Shown one piece after another: positions 56,017 to 63,941 of a DNA stretch of 64,000 nucleotides. Made by a program: the position numbers and the translations under genes. The notes under the pieces are model-generated. The model saw only the letters and a program-made list of their open reading frames with translations. It did no database searches and was not told where the DNA came from. The stretch is from the NCBI GenBank assembly GCA_002067095.1, contig MVQD01000106.1, positions 237,487 through 301,486 on the forward strand. Direction: 5' to 3'. Position 1 is the first letter of the stretch, and each line of letters opens with the position of its first letter. Source of the stretch: Methanoregulaceae archaeon PtaB.Bin056. Its GTDB lineage: Archaea > Halobacteriota > Methanomicrobia > Methanomicrobiales > Methanospirillaceae.

Positions 56017-56030
56017 ATGCGTGTGATACC
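56017..56030 (+). repeat. 14-base repeat ATGCGTGTGATACC, copy 2
   Basis: Identical to 53553-53566. It lies in the 254-base gap between the PKD protein gene and the pilin-like gene, about 55 bases before the latter. Confidence 0.45.
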
Positions 56031-56082
56031 TCTCATCACAATCCGCAAAATTTATTCGTAAAGGACGACCACCTGCGATAGT

Positions 56083-56598
56083 TTGACCGCAGCCGACCGC
56101 CATCAAGCCATGTCACATCCCATGGCCACCATCCTGATGGTAGCAATTACCCTCCTTCTCGCCGCGCTTCTCCTCCTCTCGATCGTTTTTCCTTCATTCA
56201 ACATGTCAATTTTTTCTCCGACGCCCTCGTTCCTCGAGATAAAGAGCGTAAGGCATGTGAGCGAATACGGCGCCATGAACTATGACTCCCGGGTCACCCT
56301 TTACCATAACGGGACCGTCAGCTACAAGAATGATGACCTGTACCCGGTATTTTACCGGAACCAGGAGAAGCTCCCATGCGTGATCGAGACGCTCAATGGA
56401 CACCGATTCATATCGACCCACCATTTCGGCGTCCAGACCCTCAGCGGCTACGGGTGCTCGGGCGAGTGGTGGAACCCGTCCGAGAAGATCGCGATTGATT
56501 TCACTGACGGGACATTCCATCCAGGGGACCGGATCACAGTCGAGGTCTACCAGCGGCCGAAGTCTACACTGGTATCCCGCCACAGCATCACCGCGTGA
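56083..56598 (+). CDS. Type IV pilin-like protein
   Basis: The N-terminal ADRHQAMSHPMATILMVAIT matches the archaeal pilin pattern (charged leader, then SPVIATILMVAIT-like hydrophobic helix) recognised by the prepilin peptidase. Including the leader requires a TTG start at 56083; the first ATG (56110, MSHPMATIL...) would lose it. The extracellular part of about 130 residues has C106 (LPCVIETLNGHRF) and C132 (SGYGCSGEWWNP), which could form a disulfide, and TDGTFHPGDRITVEVYQ near the end. No other pilus genes are near. Confidence 0.65.
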   Translation: MTAADRHQAMSHPMATILMVAITLLLAALLLLSIVFPSFNMSIFSPTPSFLEIKSVRHVSEYGAMNYDSRVTLYHNGTVSYKNDDLYPVFYRNQEKLPCVIETLNGHRFISTHHFGVQTLSGYGCSGEWWNPSEKIAIDFTDGTFHPGDRITVEVYQRPKSTLVSRHSITA

Positions 56599-56688
56599 TC
56601 TCCCCCGCTGCGTAAGACCCTATCAACGGGCGAAATGCCAGGCTGTGCGGGCGATACCTCTTTTATCAATGAACACGCAATCGCACGT

Positions 56689-57228
56689 ATGAAACTCTTT
56701 TTGCCCTCAATTATTGCCTGCATTGTTCTTGCCATCGTCGTTGCGGGTTGCGCTCAGCCGGCATCTCCTCCGGCAAATCCCCCTCCTGCCACCTCACCAT
56801 CGGTGACACTGTTTCCCACGATTGCTCCCGGCACGGATGCGGCCCTTCTGGGGACTTGGTACCTGAAAGCGATGACCGGACCGGGCGGTTCTTCACCGGT
56901 CCAGACCATCAGTCCGCAGATGGACGCAACCTTTTCCGAACAGGGAGTGGTATCAGGATTCTCCGGGTGCAACCATTACAGCGGCCAGTACACGCTTACA
57001 GGAGAGGCACTCAACGGCGGGTGGGGTATCAAAGTAGGCCCTGTGGTCTCGACTCTGATGTACTGTACCGAGACAACCGACATCGAGGCGAGATATCTCA
57101 ACCACCTCCAGAATGCTGCGAGTTACTCTATTACAGGCGATACCCTCACGATGACCGACAATATCGGCAGTGTCCTTGTCTTCCAGAGGACAGAGTACGG
57201 TCCCACCGCGGTGCCAAGAGGGCTTTGA
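56689..57228 (+). CDS. Lipoprotein with META (HslJ-like) domain
   Basis: 179 residues with a lipobox (IVLAIVVAGCAQP), a Pro-rich spacer, and a META domain: LLGTWYLKAMTGPGG, ATFSEQGVVSGFSGCNHYSG, and VVSTLMYCTETTDIEARYL, the conserved GCN and M-C-T-E motifs of the family. Found in secreted stress-linked proteins of bacteria; role here unknown. The start at 56689 is set by the signal peptide. Confidence 0.87.
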   Translation: MKLFLPSIIACIVLAIVVAGCAQPASPPANPPPATSPSVTLFPTIAPGTDAALLGTWYLKAMTGPGGSSPVQTISPQMDATFSEQGVVSGFSGCNHYSGQYTLTGEALNGGWGIKVGPVVSTLMYCTETTDIEARYLNHLQNAASYSITGDTLTMTDNIGSVLVFQRTEYGPTAVPRGL

Positions 57229-57236
57229 TTTTTTTT
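57229..57236 (+). terminator. Oligo-T terminator after META lipoprotein
   Basis: Eight T residues immediately follow the stop codon. Confidence 0.55.
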
Positions 57237-57295
57237 CAATGGAGCCTGATGCCATGAAAAACCACACGGACCCCAGGACATTCCCGGGAACTTTT

Positions 57296-57853
57296 TCATG
57301 AGATCCGCATTACCGACCTCGCCACGAGCCGTGCAACCCGGAGGGGTTCAGGAATCCTTCCGTCCATTGCAAAGTCCTGGCAGAGCCGGAAGGCAGCTTC
57401 AGGACTGAGGCCAAACGGCCGGATATATACGGTAAAGCCAGTGGGGAGTGTACAGGGGATCCGTTCACCGAGGGACTCGTAACATGCGAGGCGCGCGGCA
57501 TCGCCAGGGAAATGGCGGCAAATGTCAGGCGCAAGCCCCTCCGAACCCTCGTAGGTGACAACAATAACCGGGACTCCAGTCTCCCGGAATACGGAGGCAG
57601 GGTCAAGTATGTTGAACCATGCAATGACGCACCCGCTCACAAAAATGACATTGATGTCTCTTCGACGTAGCGAGCGGTATATTGCAAGCACCCCTTCTGT
57701 CGCATCTGTGCCGCCCACAGTAATTCGCGAGAGAGCCACTCCATCGATTCGAAGGTCCTTTCGCATCACCACTCCCGCGAGTATCGAGTATTCCCGCGAA
57801 GAGAAACTCTCCGCGATTCCAAGCACCCGCAGGCCTTTCTTGGCGATGTGCAT
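57296..57853 (-). CDS. DUF99 family protein (endonuclease V-like)
   Basis: This 185-residue protein fits DUF99/UPF0215: KKGLRVLGIAESFSSREYSI, LAGVVMRKDLRIDGVALS, ITVGGTDATEGVLAIYRSL, INVIFVSGCVIAWFNILD and the VYIRPFGLSPEAA segment. The family shares the endonuclease V/RNase H-like fold and an Asp is expected in the active site (RIDG); activity has not been settled. It diverges from the AglJ-like gene with only 38 bases between, including TTTTTAAATATAG as a common AT element. Confidence 0.85.
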   Translation of the reverse strand: MHIAKKGLRVLGIAESFSSREYSILAGVVMRKDLRIDGVALSRITVGGTDATEGVLAIYRSLRRRDINVIFVSGCVIAWFNILDPASVFRETGVPVIVVTYEGSEGLAPDICRHFPGDAARLACYESLGERIPCTLPTGFTVYIRPFGLSPEAAFRLCQDFAMDGRIPEPLRVARLVARSVMRIS

Positions 57854-57891
57854 GGAAGCACTTATCTCACTGGATTTTTAAATATAGCTCG

Positions 57892-58815
57892 ATGCCTATC
57901 GACAAGGACGAGGTCTGCGTCCTTATCCCCACTCTCAACGAGAGCCCGACCATCGGTGCCCTGGTCCGCGAGTTCAGGAGGCTTGGCTACCCCCACATCT
58001 TTGTTATTGACGGGAACAGCACGGACGACACCCGAACGATCGCTGCCCGGGAAGGAGCGAGGGTGGAGGTTCAGTCGCGTAAGGGGAAAGGGAACGCACT
58101 CATCGAGGCATTTGCTCTCATTGAACAGCCATATATCCTGATGATCGATGGTGACGGCACTTATTCCCCTGCGGACGCCGAGAAGATGCTTGCCCCTCTT
58201 GCGGAAGGGTATGACCATGTCATCGGCGACAGGCTCAATAATAAGAACAGGGACGCATTCTCCCGGTTGAACTACCTGGGAAATCAGGTCTTAAACCGTC
58301 TCTTCAAGGTAGCCCATGCCGCATACCTTTCAGACATCCTCTCCGGGTACCGTGCGTTCACAAGGGACGCAGTGCACCAGATGCACCTGAATGAAGTTGG
58401 ATTTGGGATTGAGACTGAGATCTCGGCTGAAGCGGTCCGGAGCGGGCAGAAGATCTCTGTTGTCCCCATCGAGTATAAGAAAAGGCCAGGGACTCCAACC
58501 AAACTGAACCCGTTTCACGATGGGTTCAAGATCACTGCAACAATATACCGCCTGGCCAGGATGAATAACCCCCTCTTTTATTTTGGCCTGATCGGCCTGA
58601 TCTTCATGGTTTTTGGGGTCTTTATTGGTGTCTATGTCATCTTCGAATGGCTTCGTCAGGTCGAACACCTCCCCCTCACAATCCTCACAGTTCTCCTCAT
58701 CATTGTCGGGTTCCAGGTCTTCATGTTCGGGATCCTCTCAGACATGATGCTCGCCCTCCACCGCGAAGTGGTGAGGGAACTGCACGAGAGCCGTGACCGC
58801 AGGGAACCACGGTGA
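57892..58815 (+). CDS. Family 2 glycosyltransferase, AglJ-like dolichol-phosphate sugar transferase
   Basis: 307 residues: GT-A domain with VCVLIPTLNESPTIGALV, VIDGNSTDDT, MIDGDGTYSPADAE (the DxD motif) and GDRLNNKNRDAFSRLN; then SGYRAFTRDAV and two C-terminal membrane helices (residues about 222-250 and 262-290). This is the arrangement of AglJ, which starts S-layer N-glycan assembly by loading a sugar onto dolichol phosphate. It fits with the cis-prenyltransferase and flippase-like genes elsewhere in the window. Acceptor and sugar are not determined here. Confidence 0.78.
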   Translation: MPIDKDEVCVLIPTLNESPTIGALVREFRRLGYPHIFVIDGNSTDDTRTIAAREGARVEVQSRKGKGNALIEAFALIEQPYILMIDGDGTYSPADAEKMLAPLAEGYDHVIGDRLNNKNRDAFSRLNYLGNQVLNRLFKVAHAAYLSDILSGYRAFTRDAVHQMHLNEVGFGIETEISAEAVRSGQKISVVPIEYKKRPGTPTKLNPFHDGFKITATIYRLARMNNPLFYFGLIGLIFMVFGVFIGVYVIFEWLRQVEHLPLTILTVLLIIVGFQVFMFGILSDMMLALHREVVRELHESRDRREPR

Positions 58816-58896
58816 CGATCAGGGGATGCACGACATGCAAGTCGCCCACGTTTGCCTCCATTTCAACGAAAAAGAACATTTATCTCGGACCGATGC

Positions 58897-58907
58897 GAAT
58901 ATATTTC
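58897..58907 (+). promoter_or_regulatory. TATA box for tRNA-Gly
   Basis: GAATATATTTC sits about 25 bases before the mature 5' end of the tRNA, the classic archaeal distance. Confidence 0.6.
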
Positions 58908-58921
58908 ACCATATTTCTCGT

Positions 58922-58992
58922 GCGATAGTAGTCTAGCGGCAGGACAGGGGCTTCCCAAGCCTCTAACCCGGGTTCGATCCCCGGCTATCGCA
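58922..58992 (+). tRNA. tRNA-Gly (anticodon CCC)
   Basis: A 71-base cloverleaf: acceptor GCGATAG pairs with CTATCGC, the anticodon arm GGGGCTTCCCAAGCCTC has loop TTCCCAA with anticodon CCC, and the T arm CCCGG-GTTCGAT-CCCCGG carries GTTCGA. No intron. The ACT-domain gene begins 9 bases downstream. Confidence 0.93.
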
Positions 58993-59000
58993 TACCCGCC

Positions 59001-59681
59001 ATGGATGACCAGGAGTCGGATCTCTTTGCCCTGCGCATCATCGCGGAGAACAGGAGGGGCGTTCTTCGCGATATCTCTACTGTGGTCGCCGGGCACCAGG
59101 CAAATATCCTGATGATTCACCAGGAGATCTTTGACTCGGGTCCCTGGGAGGGGATGGCCGAGCTGTACATGGAGTATGACGCCTGCACCGATACCGCCGG
59201 GATGATCGCGCACCTCAAGGAGATATCCTCGGTCAAAGAGGTGAAGTCTGTCGAACCTTTCAGCCATATCTTCGGGACAAGGGTGATCATCATCGGCGGA
59301 GGCGCACAGGTAGCCCAGGTGGCTCTCGGTGCAGTGAACGAGGCTGACAGGCACAATATCCGGGGAGAGCGGATCTCGGTCGACACCATCCCGCTCGTGG
59401 GTGAGAAAACCGTCGCCCAGGCCGTCGACGCGGTTGCGAGGCTCCCGAGGGCTGCGATCCTCGTGCTTGCGGGATCACTGATGGGAGGCGAGATCTCCCG
59501 GGCGGTTGACCGGGTGAGGGATGCGGGGATCCCGGTAATTGCGCTCAAGATGGCGGGGAGTGTGCCCGAGCACGTGGATATGGTGGTCACAGATCCCATC
59601 CAGGCCGGGGTATTTGCCGTCATGCATGTCAGTGAAAAGGCAGTCTTCGACATCAACCGTGTCAGGGGAAAGGAATTCTGA
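59001..59681 (+). CDS. ACT-domain / DUF5612 protein
   Basis: 226 residues. An N-terminal ACT domain (LFALRIIAENRRGVLRDIST ... LKEISSVKEVKSVEPF) is followed by a Rossmann-like part (FGTRVIIIGGGAQVAQVALG, IDT-like VDTIPLVGEKTVAQAVDAV, GIPVIALKMAGSVPEHVDMVVTDPIQAG). Such proteins are confined to methanogens and relatives and probably sense an amino acid; the function is unknown. One base separates its stop from the sua5 start. Confidence 0.78.
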   Translation: MDDQESDLFALRIIAENRRGVLRDISTVVAGHQANILMIHQEIFDSGPWEGMAELYMEYDACTDTAGMIAHLKEISSVKEVKSVEPFSHIFGTRVIIIGGGAQVAQVALGAVNEADRHNIRGERISVDTIPLVGEKTVAQAVDAVARLPRAAILVLAGSLMGGEISRAVDRVRDAGIPVIALKMAGSVPEHVDMVVTDPIQAGVFAVMHVSEKAVFDINRVRGKEF

Positions 59682-59682
59682 T

Positions 59683-60258
59683 ATGGACGCGGTCGAGCGG
59701 GCGGTCGAAATCCTCCGTCATGATGGGCTCGTGGTGTACCCTACAGATACGATCTATGGGCTCGGTGCAGATGCCCTCTCCGAGGAGGCGATCCTCAGGG
59801 TATACGAGGCAAAGAGGCGGCCGGTTTCCCAACCTATATCGATTGCGGTCTCCGATTTCGAGATGGCGTTTGGGATTGCGAGGATAGACCGCAGGGCACT
59901 CGCGTTCATGGAGGCGTTTCTTCCCGGTCCGGTAACCGTGGTCGTCCCGGCCAGGTCCTCCCTGCCTGAGATCCTCACTGGGGGGACAGGGATGATCGGT
60001 ATCCGGTTGCCCGCACACCCCGTACCTCTCCGGCTTATCGGGCTCCTTGACTCCCCAATCACGGCCACGAGCGCCAACCAGCACGGTGCGAGGGACCCTG
60101 TCTCCCCCGACGAGTGCCACGTGATGCACGATCTCCTCATCGATGGTGGCCGTCTGTCCGGCACCCCGAGCACCGTTGTTGACCTTTCGCAGGGGGCCAT
60201 CCTTCGCCGCGGGGCCCTTGCCGAAGATGTGGCCGCCTACATAAGGAAAGTGTGGTGA
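59683..60258 (+). CDS. L-threonylcarbamoyladenylate synthase (Sua5/YrdC)
   Basis: This 191-residue protein has GLVVYPTDTIYGLGADALSEE, IYEAKRRP-like VYEAKRRPVSQPISI, LPGPVTVVV and SPITATSANQHG. It makes threonylcarbamoyl-AMP for the t6A37 tRNA modification; it is the short YrdC form without the extra Sua5 domain. It starts 1 base after the ACT gene and overlaps the next gene as GTGA. Confidence 0.92.
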   Translation: MDAVERAVEILRHDGLVVYPTDTIYGLGADALSEEAILRVYEAKRRPVSQPISIAVSDFEMAFGIARIDRRALAFMEAFLPGPVTVVVPARSSLPEILTGGTGMIGIRLPAHPVPLRLIGLLDSPITATSANQHGARDPVSPDECHVMHDLLIDGGRLSGTPSTVVDLSQGAILRRGALAEDVAAYIRKVW

Positions 60259-61196
60259 CCCGGGTGAAAGGGAGGCCTGTCAGGCTTCGGGATTTTATAG
60301 AGGATGAGGATGGATGGCTGTACGCAGTCTCCGCTTACGACAACCGCGACCGGGTGGGCTGCCTGCTGCGGTATGTGCCGGACTCTTCAGGAGACCGGGT
60401 GAATACTGAAGGCGAGCGGTTCAGGAAGGTGGATTTCGCGGAGTCATACGATCTCATCGGAAAAAAGAAGCCTGAATACCTCGATCTTCTCCACCGGGTT
60501 CCTGTAAAAGATGTCCGGAAGGTCTACAAGCCCGAGATCGAGATCTCGCATATAACCGCCCGCGATCACAGGATCTCCACCCTTGTCTCATTGTTCAATC
60601 TTCCCCACGGGACGATCGGATGCACCGGGTCATTCCTCTGCGGCCTGGAAACTCGCGCTTCTGACATCGATCTCGTCGTGTATGGCCGGCAGTGGTTCCA
60701 TGCCCAGGAACTGCTCAGGTATGCCACCCTCAAAGGAAAGCTCCCCGCTATCGACGAGGGGACCTGGAAGAAGATCTATGCAAAGAGAAACCCTGAACTC
60801 AGTTTTGGGGAGTTTCTTCTGCACGAGAAGAGAAAATGGAACAGGGGGCAGATCGGAGGAACATATTTCGACCTGCTCTACACCCGTTCGTACAAGGCCC
60901 TGCATCCCATCCCCTCCGAAAGGGGAGAGGTCCTCGGAACAGACACGATCGAGGCGCGGGTCAGGGACGCACACCTCTCCCACGACAACCCCGCGGTTTA
61001 CGAGGTCGATCACGCTGACGTCTCACGAGTCCTCTCCTTCACCCATACCTACAGCGGGCAGGCACTGGAAGGAGAACGCATTGAAGCCAGGGGTACCTGC
61101 GAGAGGCATGGAGAGGAGATATGGCTCGTGGTGGGGACGACCCGCGAGGCCCGCGGCGAGTATATCCGTTCCCTGACTCTCCTTGGCCAGGAATGA
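60255..61196 (+). CDS. Archaeal nucleotidyltransferase-domain protein
   Basis: About 313 residues. The central motif GTIGCTGSFLCGLETRASDIDLVVYG is a polymerase-beta-type nucleotidyltransferase signature (GS-x9-DxD). The N-terminal part (RLRDFIEDEDGWLYAVSAYDN) is a small beta domain and the C-terminal FTHTYSGQALEGERIEARG a further one. The substrate is unknown; tRNA or nucleotide transfer is possible in view of sua5 and the tRNA gene. GTG starts at 60252 and 60255 are both possible. Confidence 0.78.
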   Translation: MTRVKGRPVRLRDFIEDEDGWLYAVSAYDNRDRVGCLLRYVPDSSGDRVNTEGERFRKVDFAESYDLIGKKKPEYLDLLHRVPVKDVRKVYKPEIEISHITARDHRISTLVSLFNLPHGTIGCTGSFLCGLETRASDIDLVVYGRQWFHAQELLRYATLKGKLPAIDEGTWKKIYAKRNPELSFGEFLLHEKRKWNRGQIGGTYFDLLYTRSYKALHPIPSERGEVLGTDTIEARVRDAHLSHDNPAVYEVDHADVSRVLSFTHTYSGQALEGERIEARGTCERHGEEIWLVVGTTREARGEYIRSLTLLGQE

Positions 61197-61207
61197 GAAG
61201 GAGATGC

Positions 61208-61216
61208 TTTTTTTTT
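61208..61216 (+). terminator. Oligo-T terminator
   Basis: Nine T residues 12 bases after the nucleotidyltransferase stop, in the convergent gap before the Cas4-like gene. Confidence 0.55.
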
Positions 61217-61237
61217 CGGGAAGAAGCGACTCCTGCG

Positions 61238-61942
61238 CTAAAGGATGTCTGAGAGGCGGCGGCCCGGTGGGCTGCACGCGCCATAAGACTCGCATGCCCT
61301 GCACCTGGTACCGGTAGGCCTCGGTGGGGCATCCCCTGAAAGGATGGCCCTCGCATCGGCGAGAGCTTTGAAAAACCTCCGCTTGTCTACCGGCTGAGGT
61401 GTGCAGGGCCTAGCCACGCCGGAGGGAATGTACTCGACCATTCCCCCGGAGACCTCTCTTCCTGTCACTTCGTTGACGAGCAGCATGTACCCAAACACTC
61501 TCAGCCGGTCCGCGGAGTAGACTCCTGCCGCCGGTGCCCTGACGGCCCTGACGATTGAGATGAACGGATCGGACTCGAGGAGCTTGTCAAGATTTCCCGC
61601 GAGGTCATGCATCTCGGAACGGAGATAGACGTCGGTCTCCGCGAATGCAGGCCATGGGCCCCCTTCATTGCACCGCGCGATGCAAGACTCCAGGAATCCG
61701 TACATCGCGGGGTCGATATCGGGGGCGATTGCGACCACTTCCTTCCATATCTGCAGTGGATCCAGGAGTTGGCCAAGGTGCGATGATACCTGCTTGCAGA
61801 TGGTGTATTTGGGGCTCTCGAAACGGGATTCTCCTGACCTGGAATCCAGGTAGAGCCGCATGGGGCAGAGGGATGCGGTCACGACAGATGAGACCGGGAT
61901 TGGCCGAAAATCCCCATCTCCTGTCTTAGTCACATGGACCAC
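61238..61942 (-). CDS. Cas4/Dna2-like nuclease (PD-(D/E)XK), not linked to CRISPR
   Basis: 234 residues. The N-terminal Cys of the 4Fe-4S cluster is in VVTASLCPMRLYLDSR; the C-terminal triad is in CRACESYGAC; between them VFGYMLLVNEVTGREVSGGM with VEYIPSG resembles the nuclease core (YxxxL, G-x-VEY). The pattern is that of stand-alone Cas4-like RecB-family exonucleases. No CRISPR array or other cas gene is in the window. The start is GTG at 61942. Confidence 0.72.
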   Translation of the reverse strand: MVHVTKTGDGDFRPIPVSSVVTASLCPMRLYLDSRSGESRFESPKYTICKQVSSHLGQLLDPLQIWKEVVAIAPDIDPAMYGFLESCIARCNEGGPWPAFAETDVYLRSEMHDLAGNLDKLLESDPFISIVRAVRAPAAGVYSADRLRVFGYMLLVNEVTGREVSGGMVEYIPSGVARPCTPQPVDKRRFFKALADARAILSGDAPPRPTGTRCRACESYGACSPPGRRLSDIL

Positions 61943-62132
61943 CGATCACCCTGCTCTTTTCCTTGGGAAACATGTTTATCGTCCGGGCGTTGCGGATGCA
62001 TGCAGGGAAGATTGGTTCAGGATTGCGGAACCCGCGTGAATACTGTCTCCTGGGCGGAATGCCAGGGAATATGTTCTGGCATGGACCTCCTGCCCGGAAA
62101 GGATTAACCCGATCTATTCCCACAGTACTTGC

Positions 62133-62429
62133 ATGACTTCGCATGAGATCGCGGTCAACATTCCCAACACCCTTGACCCCGTATATAGCAATATGATCCA
62201 GATTGCCTATAAAGAAGACGAATTCACCTTTGTCTTCCTGCACCAGATCCCGGGTGTCAACCAGGCCCGGGCTAAAGCCATCGTCAGCATCACTCCGCAG
62301 CACGCAAAGACGCTCCTCTCGGTCTTCTCAAAGACGATGGCCGATTACGAGTCGAAGTTTGGCAAAGTGGAGGCCGCTCAGGGCAAACAGCAGGGCGACA
62401 GCGTCACCACGATCAGGGGATACTCCTGA
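62133..62429 (+). CDS. DUF3467 family protein
   Basis: The 98-residue protein reads EIAVNIPNTLDPVYSNMIQI, then DEFTFVFLHQIPG and ITPQHAKTLLSVFSKTMADYE, matching the short DUF3467 family known from bacteria and methanogens. Function unknown. Confidence 0.8.
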   Translation: MTSHEIAVNIPNTLDPVYSNMIQIAYKEDEFTFVFLHQIPGVNQARAKAIVSITPQHAKTLLSVFSKTMADYESKFGKVEAAQGKQQGDSVTTIRGYS

Positions 62430-62431
62430 GA

Positions 62432-62454
62432 AAAGGATTCCTCTCTCCTTTTTT
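62432..62454 (+). terminator. Hairpin terminator after DUF3467 gene
   Basis: AAAAGGA-TTCCTCTC-TCCTTTTTT can form a short stem ending in six T residues, right after the stop codon. Confidence 0.5.
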
Positions 62455-62573
62455 GGAATATTTTTTGACCGGACGAGGCGCGAACCTTCACCAAGTTATC
62501 ACATTCCCGGTGAAAATAGGGAGCCGTATGCCGAATCTTCATATTCGAGCAGGTCGATTGTACTGGGTATCGT

Positions 62574-62645
62574 GCCGCCATGGCTTAGCGGTATAGCGGC
62601 TGATTCGTAATCAGCAGGTCGGGGGTTCAAGTCCCCCTGGCGGCT
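62574..62645 (+). tRNA. tRNA-Thr (anticodon CGT)
   Basis: A 72-base cloverleaf: acceptor GCCGCCA pairs with TGGCGGC, the anticodon arm CTGATTCGTAATCAG has anticodon CGT, and the T arm GGGGG-TTCAAGT-CCCCC. The discriminator is T. A tyrosine recombinase gene begins 64 bases downstream, so this tRNA is the likely integration site. Confidence 0.92.
62621..62645 (+). other. Possible attachment site (3' end of tRNA-Thr)
   Basis: The T-arm and acceptor 3' half of tRNA-Thr lie immediately before the integrase. Archaeal integrases of this type usually recombine within a tRNA 3' half. No second copy is in the window, so the far end of the element, if any, is to the right. Confidence 0.35.
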
Positions 62646-62677
62646 TTCCAGCACCAAGTTCAGTTCCCCCCGTTGGG

Positions 62678-62688
62678 TTTTATATACT
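62678..62688 (+). promoter_or_regulatory. TATA box for integrase
   Basis: GTTTTATATAC lies about 26 bases before the ATG at 62709, predicting a leaderless transcript that begins at the start codon. Confidence 0.6.
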
Positions 62689-62708
62689 CATGCACTCGAC
62701 TTCTTTTT

Positions 62709-63941
62709 ATGATGCCTTCCACATCTGTGACTCAGCGAGAGCATTTTGGGTGTATCAAATCAGAATATGGCGACACCGCAATAATCCAGGCACTTGCAAC
62801 CGGCCAGATAGATCGCCAGGATGAAGCTCTTTTAAGGGAATTTATTGCCGAGAGACGAGGGTCTGCGGGAATCAGCACCGGCCGGGCAAACAAGATCGCA
62901 TTTACCCTCATCGGCTGGCGTCGATTTCTGCCTCCTTTCACACAACTTCGGATGGCTGATGTCTATGCCGGGATTGAGGGGATGCGTACCGGGATACACA
63001 AAGGGGGCAGACCCTTCAAGCAGAATACCCAGTACGATTACATCCGGATTTTGAAACAGTTCCTGCTCTGGATGATTGAGAGTGAATATATCTCTCTTCC
63101 TGAAAAGAAGGTGCGAAAGATCCAGACCCCTCCAAAGGATACCATGACAAAGAAGGCAGGGGACCTTCTCACATCCCAGGAAGTACAAGCGATGGTCGAT
63201 GCGTGCCGTACATCAAGAGACCGGGCACTCATACTCACACTCTATGAGGGCGGATTCCGTGTCGGGGAGATTGGGCAACTCCGCTGGGGAGATCTCAAAG
63301 TTGATGCCAAGGGTATTGCGGTGAACCTGGACTTCAAGACAGGAATACCCCGGTATATCCGACTTGTCATGTCCAAACAATTTATCGCGGAATGGCGAGC
63401 CGATTATCCCCGACCGGTTACGCCGGATGCACCAGTGTTTCTCACGGAACGAGACAAACCCGTCACATACGGCGGGTTGTCCTCGCAAATTAAACGAATT
63501 GCCCAGAGAGCGGGGATTACAAAACGTATCACTCCCCACCTCTTCCGGCACACCAGGATTACGCACCTGCTCCAGGAGGGAATGAAAGAGAGCACGCTGA
63601 AAATGATGATGTGGGGGTCTGTGAGCTCTGACATGCTCAAAACGTATGCACACCTTACCGGCCTGGACATTGATACGGAAATTTCCCGGCTCTATGGAAT
63701 GGATCCTGCCCAGGGTTCGGTCAGATATGAAAAACTCGAGCCGGTTGTCTGCCCAGCCTGCCACCTTGTCAACCCACCCGGCGAAGATTACTGCCGGGAA
63801 TGCATGGAACCGCTCACCCCGGATGCCATTGCAGAAGAGGAGAGCGTGCAGCGGTTCGTGTTGAAGAATTTCTCAACATTCAGGAAATACCTGGATAAGG
63901 TTGAGAGGGAACAAATGGACTCCTTGACCAGAAACTTTTAG
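62709..63941 (+). CDS. Tyrosine recombinase / integrase
   Basis: About 410 residues. SAM-like N-terminal domain (TQYDYIRILKQFLLWMIESEY), then the catalytic domain: Arg in GGFRVGEIGQLRW, HxxR in HLFRHTRITHLL, the WG of MMWGSVSS and Tyr in KTYAHLTG. At the C-terminus there is a zinc-ribbon-like CPACHLVNPPGEDYCRECM followed by a coiled tail. Its place just after tRNA-Thr points to an integrated element extending to the right. The start is chosen at 62709 (MM...), the longer frame to 62673 lies upstream of the predicted transcription start. Confidence 0.92.
   Translation: MMPSTSVTQREHFGCIKSEYGDTAIIQALATGQIDRQDEALLREFIAERRGSAGISTGRANKIAFTLIGWRRFLPPFTQLRMADVYAGIEGMRTGIHKGGRPFKQNTQYDYIRILKQFLLWMIESEYISLPEKKVRKIQTPPKDTMTKKAGDLLTSQEVQAMVDACRTSRDRALILTLYEGGFRVGEIGQLRWGDLKVDAKGIAVNLDFKTGIPRYIRLVMSKQFIAEWRADYPRPVTPDAPVFLTERDKPVTYGGLSSQIKRIAQRAGITKRITPHLFRHTRITHLLQEGMKESTLKMMMWGSVSSDMLKTYAHLTGLDIDTEISRLYGMDPAQGSVRYEKLEPVVCPACHLVNPPGEDYCRECMEPLTPDAIAEEESVQRFVLKNFSTFRKYLDKVEREQMDSLTRNF

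Noticed and set aside
61238..61942. CRISPR-Cas locus
   Set aside because: No direct-repeat array or cas1/cas2 is present; only a solo Cas4-like gene.
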